NCBI GenBank assembly: GCA_035610835.1
Contig: CM069457.1
Location: 38,218,553-38,282,552, forward strand
Origin: Ophiura sarsii
Lineage: Eukaryota > Echinodermata > Ophiuroidea > Amphilepidida > Ophiuridae
DNA length: 64,000 nucleotides
Direction of reading: 5' to 3'
Shown in pieces: positions 56,601 through 62,600 of the stretch. How positions within the stretch are numbered: the stretch's first letter is position 1; each line of letters opens with the position of its first letter. The translations under genes were made by a program, and so were the position numbers. Below the pieces are notes generated by a model. The model saw only the letters and a program-made list of their open reading frames with translations, was not told the DNA's origin and searched no databases.

Positions 56601-59600
56601 TGAAGGATTCCGTAAACACACACAATGAAACGGTTCCAGTGCTGAATTCGTATTGCGCGGACTTTGTAGATTCCGAATTTCCCCCCATAATGCACTTCGT
56701 ATTTTGGCTTCTCCAAAAGCAACCGCTGGGGCGCACCGTGTTATGAATCGCGAGAACTGTATAGAATAAGCGTTACCTTTTCTTCTGATAGTTTCACTAA
56801 CACCGTCTCCCCAGTCACACGTGTAAGACACCGATACACCACTTGCAATCCAAATCCTAACGGTGACGTTTGCATCTTTGTTGGCCAACGCAAGCTTTGG
56901 AATCGCGTCGAGTGTAAGTCCTGCAAAAATGATTCAGTTCTCATAATGATTATCAAAAATAAGGGTCAAATTTTGAGTAGCGTTTTTATGAATAATATTG
57001 CATCTATTCCCTCTTTGTGAACAATACATTTAGAACGCACGTGTGAGATTATGGCCCTTTAGCTGCTCCTGGAGCAGCTCGAGTAATGATGTAAGAAATT
57101 CTTGACACCATTAAATTGGTATTTGCGAAAAAGAATAAATCAAACAAACCCAGAGGAACGTGAGACTGGAAAACAAGGTCAAACACATTTTGTATATCCT
57201 TCCTGGCTTATGCCATTTACGGAATACAGCGCAATATATATTTGACATAGCTTTATTCCGTAGCTGCTCCAGGAGCAGTTTAGGTAGCCAGAATCCCACA
57301 CATGATTTGATTTGATTTGATTTGATTTGATTTGATATTATTTGATTTGATATTATTTGATTTGATATTATTTGGGTCCTACGACCCTGGAAAACCCAAT
57401 AAGCTTATATAGCTTAATTCCATTGGGGTCCGTTAGATGTGTGAACAGCTACAGACCGGGATGATCCCTTACTCTTTACGAAAGAGTCTGTAACCTTTTA
57501 ACGTGCTCTTGTATTGCTCTTTCGATGCACGGGACCACCATTTATATGTGACTTCCGAACCACTGATTTTTGCTGCCATTAGGAAATTGTCACAGTAACT
57601 TCGTTCAGGCTACCGACACACAATATCAGCACTTAGATTGTAATATCCCCTAACAGCTTCCCAATCTCGCTTGGGTCGACGTGGCAATTGAGATTAAGCA
57701 CCTTGCCCAAGGATACAAACATGTTGGCTGTAGCGGGGCTAGAACTCACAACCTTTGTATTGTGAGACCTGCATGCTATCCACTAAACCACATGTGCTAT
57801 TTAGAACTTGTCACCCTTACCTGTAATGATGACACTTGAATCCGTCACTAATGTATGCGCTACACCACCTGAAGCCGATCGGCTATTCACTATAACGGAA
57901 ACCCTCTGAGTCTGCCTGGTCATTGTTGTTACATTAAACCGCGTCACCACTGGGTCACTGAGAATTCCTCGCAAAAAGTACCGTCTGCCGATCTTTGAAC
58001 CATCTGTCAAGCTAATCGCTGATGGTTGATTGCCGTCTATTGTCACGTGAGCAACATAGATCCCGGCTGCTTGTTGTACGACAGCGAGTACGTATCCGGT
58101 ATCCATCCAGAACCGACCTTCGTCGCTTGAAACACCATTTATTTCATATTTGTCCAAATAGTTGTACCCTAACGCCTTTGCTTTAACTTTCATTGTACTG
58201 ACATGTTCATATTCCGGAGGTATTACATCGTTCTGGGCTGTGACATAACGGTCCTGCCTGGCAGGGCACGATTCTACGCTGGCGACAAGGACGCATTCGG
58301 CGGTCTCCAAGCAGAACACTTCGTTATTTTGACAAGTTCGACGTGCGGAGGGATTTGAGGATGGCAATGGTGAACTAGATAAAGGGCAGTCGTTAGGTGA
58401 CTCGCATGTGTTAGTTACGTGGCAGTATATGGTTCCGCGGAAGGAATCGCATGTTGGTCTCATAATCTGTCAATATAACGTTATCGAAATAAAATAACGT
58501 TTTTAAAAATCGTCCAAAATATTGTCCTATCTCCTTAAAAGTCCACTCCACCTAATGGAGACACGATGTTCCCTTTAAATGCGTTTATCAAATATCGTAA
58601 AACACAAACTATGCATGGCATGGCACATGTCCTTATTGACAAAACGTACAATTATAAAATGCTATGTGAATGACTGGGATCTCTATATCGAAGTATTTCA
58701 TGGGACCTCGGCTCAAGCACAATGATTATGAAAAGTGAAGACTACCCTGGGTAATTTCTGAGTGATCTTAAAACTCCAAGCTCACCGGATACAAGGCGAG
58801 GTCTTCATACCGGATGACAGTATACACGCGGTGCAATAAGAGTACACTGACCATACACATTCTAATTATATAAATACTTTATAACCACCAGACCTGAGTC
58901 AAGTAAATACTTGAACAAGAAGGGCTACTTGTCAATATCGGTATTATAACATGGAGAATTATAGTCATATCAATCCAAATAATGGGCTTAACTGGATACT
59001 GTTTTTCAGCATTCACATGCACAACTGTAATACAACCCAAAAGGTTTAAATTTTGCACCGTGAGCAATATTTTTGTCAACCGATATATATACCTCGCCTA
59101 AACCCAGTCGTTTATAAAATCAAACGGGCTACCCTACTTATGTTTAGTATTCAAAATCTGTTGTATCAATATTTTAATGATATACCCTCTTGGCTCGACG
59201 CTTACACTTAATTGTAACATGAACCATTTTCACCCATTGTTCTATCCGTGCAAAGCACATTGCATTGAGATAATCCGATTGAAATATATAATACAGATTT
59301 ATCCGAAACATTTTACAACTTTCAAGGTCTATCTCAAGGATAACTGAACTAATACTAAGCATGTGTGAACTTGTTTTAATGAATTTCTCATGTGGATTTC
59401 ATACGGGGGTCATCTACCTGGATGACTCCATTTGAAACTCACACTCCCTGTGTGGAAGATTACGGTCATATCTTCCATAGGGGGTGTAAGGATTTTAAAT
59501 GGAATAACCCATTGGATCAATGGTGATCATGCAATAGATAATTTCACTTGCCTGTATAAAAAACGGTTGGACTATATTCCCGTAAACAAAGACCTCCAGA

Positions 59601-62600
59601 GCTACTAGATACCCTCGTTCTTTGACTTCTGCTGAAGGCAATATAATAGTACCTGCCGAATGTGTGGTGTCTTTCTCAACAGACAACTCATCATGAGTGA
59701 TCTCACCTATCGCTGACAAATATGACGCTGGGAGAAAAGGGGGACAATAGCTTAATAACCCTAACCCTATAATCGCAGCAGTGGATCGAAGAGGGGAGGA
59801 GGTTAAATGGGGGGGGGGGGGGGGGGGGGGGGGTTAACATTATGTCCTCCACCATCGGAAATTGAACCCGGGTCGCCGGCGTGAGAGGCAAGTGAAACGA
59901 CCACGACACGACACCGCGATCGCTGGGCTTGCCAGGCTGAATGTTTACACCATTTATACCCGGGGTTTAGTGCACCGGGGTATGGAGGTTGTGTGTGCGC
60001 GCCTAGAAGTGCTGCTGGCCGTGTTGTGGTGTAGGAGGGTATGGTTAATAACATGACGTTATTGAAACTTGTTGCGGAATATGAGGTAAATGGTTTACAA
60101 ATCACAAATGCTAACAGATATTCACATATCTTAAAGTTTGTTTAGGAAATTTATGATCAGCTTTTTTTTAGAGTAGAAGTGGTGATGACTTGCTTGAGAA
60201 CACGAGACGTCTGGTAAGACGCAACGAATAATTTCACAGCTGAAAAGAACAGTTGAAAACAAACTTGACCTGACGAATCAAGCTAGTTTTTGGATCACTT
60301 GGAATTGATCCCGTAACTATATTGATAATAAACAAACAAAAAGGGGAACAAGTGTATTTTAGGTCCCAGAATCTGGACTGTACAACACCCAGCATCGTTC
60401 GATACTGGTACATATTCAGTGTTCCAGTATCGGACGATACTGGGACATATCAAATGTACTGTATCGGGCGATCTTGGAGCAAAATTGTGTACCAGTATCA
60501 TTCAATACTGGGACAAATTACACTAGTACCATGTGTACCAGTATCGCCCAATACTGGAACACAATTTGGTGTTCCAGTATCGACCGATACCGGAACAGTA
60601 ACATCGTACCAGTATCAACCGATACTGGCAACCTTTATATTCCAGTATTGAATGATACTGGTATACCAGTATTTGGGATCTAAAGTACAAATTCAGGGTT
60701 TCAGTATCGGACGATACTGGGACATATCAAATGTACTGTATCGGGCGATCTTGGAGCACAAATGTGTACCAGTATCGTTAAATACTGGGACAAATTACAC
60801 TAGTACCATGTGTACCAGTATCGCCCGATATTGGAACATAAAATCGTGCCAGTATCAATCGATACTGGAACACAACTTGGTGTTCCAGTATCGGTCGATA
60901 CTGGAATAGTTACACCATACCAGTATCGACCGATACTGGCAACCTTTATTTAATGATACTGGTATACCAGTATCTGAAATCTAAAGTACACTTTTCCTTT
61001 GGATCACTTGAATTAATCCCGTAAATCGCTCAGCATACTCCACAACGCCTATAATCGCAGCAGTGGATCGAAGAACAAGGGGAGGAGGTTAAATGGGGGG
61101 GGGGGGGGGGGGGGCAAACATTATGTCCTCCATCATCGGAAATTGAACCTGGGTCGCCGGCGTGACAGGCAAGTGAAACGACCACGACACGACACCGCGA
61201 GCGCTGGGCTTGCCAGGCTGAATGTTTACACCATTTATACCCGGGGTTTAGTGCACCGGGGTATGGAGGTTGTGTGTGCGCGCCTAGAAGTGCTGCTGGC
61301 CGTGTTGTGGTGTAGGAGGGTATGGTTAATAACATGACGTTATTGAAACTTGTTGCGGAATATGAGGTAAATGGTTTACAAATCACAAATGCTAACAGAT
61401 ATTCACATATCTTAAAGTTTGTTTAGGAAATTTATGATCAGCTTTTTTTTAGAGTAGAAGTGGTGATGACTTGCTTGAGAACACGAGACGTCTGGTAAGA
61501 CGCAACGAATAATTTCACAGCTGAAAAGAACAGTTGAAAACAAACTTGACCTGACGAATCAAGCTAGTTTTTGGATCACTTGGAATTGATCCCGTAACTA
61601 TATTGATAATAAACAAAAAAAGGGGAACAAGTGTATTTTAGGTCCCAGAATCTGGACTGTACAACACCCAGCATCGTTCGATACTGGTACATATTCAGTG
61701 TTCCAGTATCGGACGATACTGGGACATATCAAATGTACTGTATCGGGCGATCTTGGAGCAAAATTGTGTACCAGTATCATTCAATACTGGGACAAATTAC
61801 ACTAGTACCATGTGTACCAGTATCGCCCAATACTGGAACACAATTTGGTGTTCCAGTATCGACCGATACCGGAACAGTAACATCGTACCAGTATCAACCG
61901 ATACTGGCAACCTTTATATTCCAGTATTGAATGATACTGGTATACCAGTATTTGGGATCTAAAGTACAAATTCAGGGTTTCAGTATCGGACGATACTGGG
62001 ACATATCAAATGTACTGTATCGGGCGATCTTGGAGCACAAATGTGTACCAGTATCGTTAAATACTGGGACAAATTACACTAGTACCATGTGTACCAGTAT
62101 CGCCCGATATTGGAACATAAAATCGTGCCAGTATCAATCGATACTGGAACACAACTTGGTGTTCCAGTATCGGTCGATACTGGAATAGTTACACCATACC
62201 AGTATCGACCGATACTGGCAACCTTTATTTAATGATACTGGTATACCAGTATCTGAAATCTAAAGTACACTTTTCCTTTGGATCACTTGAATTTATCCCG
62301 TAAATCGCTCAGCATACTCCACAACGCTCGGCCGCTGAGCGCAAGCGTTGACCACCGTTTTCCAGGTTGCGTCATTTCGTTGTCGTGGAGCTAATACGCT
62401 TGTGTGAGAGCGCAAAGAGTTCAAGCGTAGTGGAGTATGATGCGCGCGCCACTGTCACAATAAACAAGAAAATTAACTAACTTACATCCTAGGGGAAACG
62501 ACATAAGAGATTCTTCATCAAGCATTATATCAATATCCATATCGGAACCAGAAAGAACTCGTATTTCACACTCAGAATGCATATCAATAGTTGGGATGAG

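Larger units (their letters stand above)
59766..61047 (+). repeat. Tandem duplication, unit A (~1.28 kb)
   Basis: Runs from CCTATAATCGCAGCAGTGGA to CTCAGCATACTCCACAACGC. It holds a G tract (59810-59833), a tRNA-derived SINE and a GATACTGG palindrome array (about 60353-60990). Unit B repeats it almost base for base. The unit end falls inside a CTCAGCATACTCCACAACGC MITE. Confidence 0.92.

Noticed and set aside
59803..61386. Frames with TTRPAALLGAHTQPPYPGAL in duplicate, suggesting a conserved protein
   Set aside because: Conservation is at the nucleotide level over the entire 1.28-kb tandem duplication, including the G tract; the frame reads a tRNA-derived SINE in reverse.
60295..62188. Many open frames with repeated YQYRPIL / PVSxDTGT / SIVRYWN motifs, which look like a repeat protein
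   Set aside because: They are translations of the CCAGTATCGNNCGATACTGG palindrome in several frames on both strands at once. Signal is in the DNA palindrome, not in one frame.
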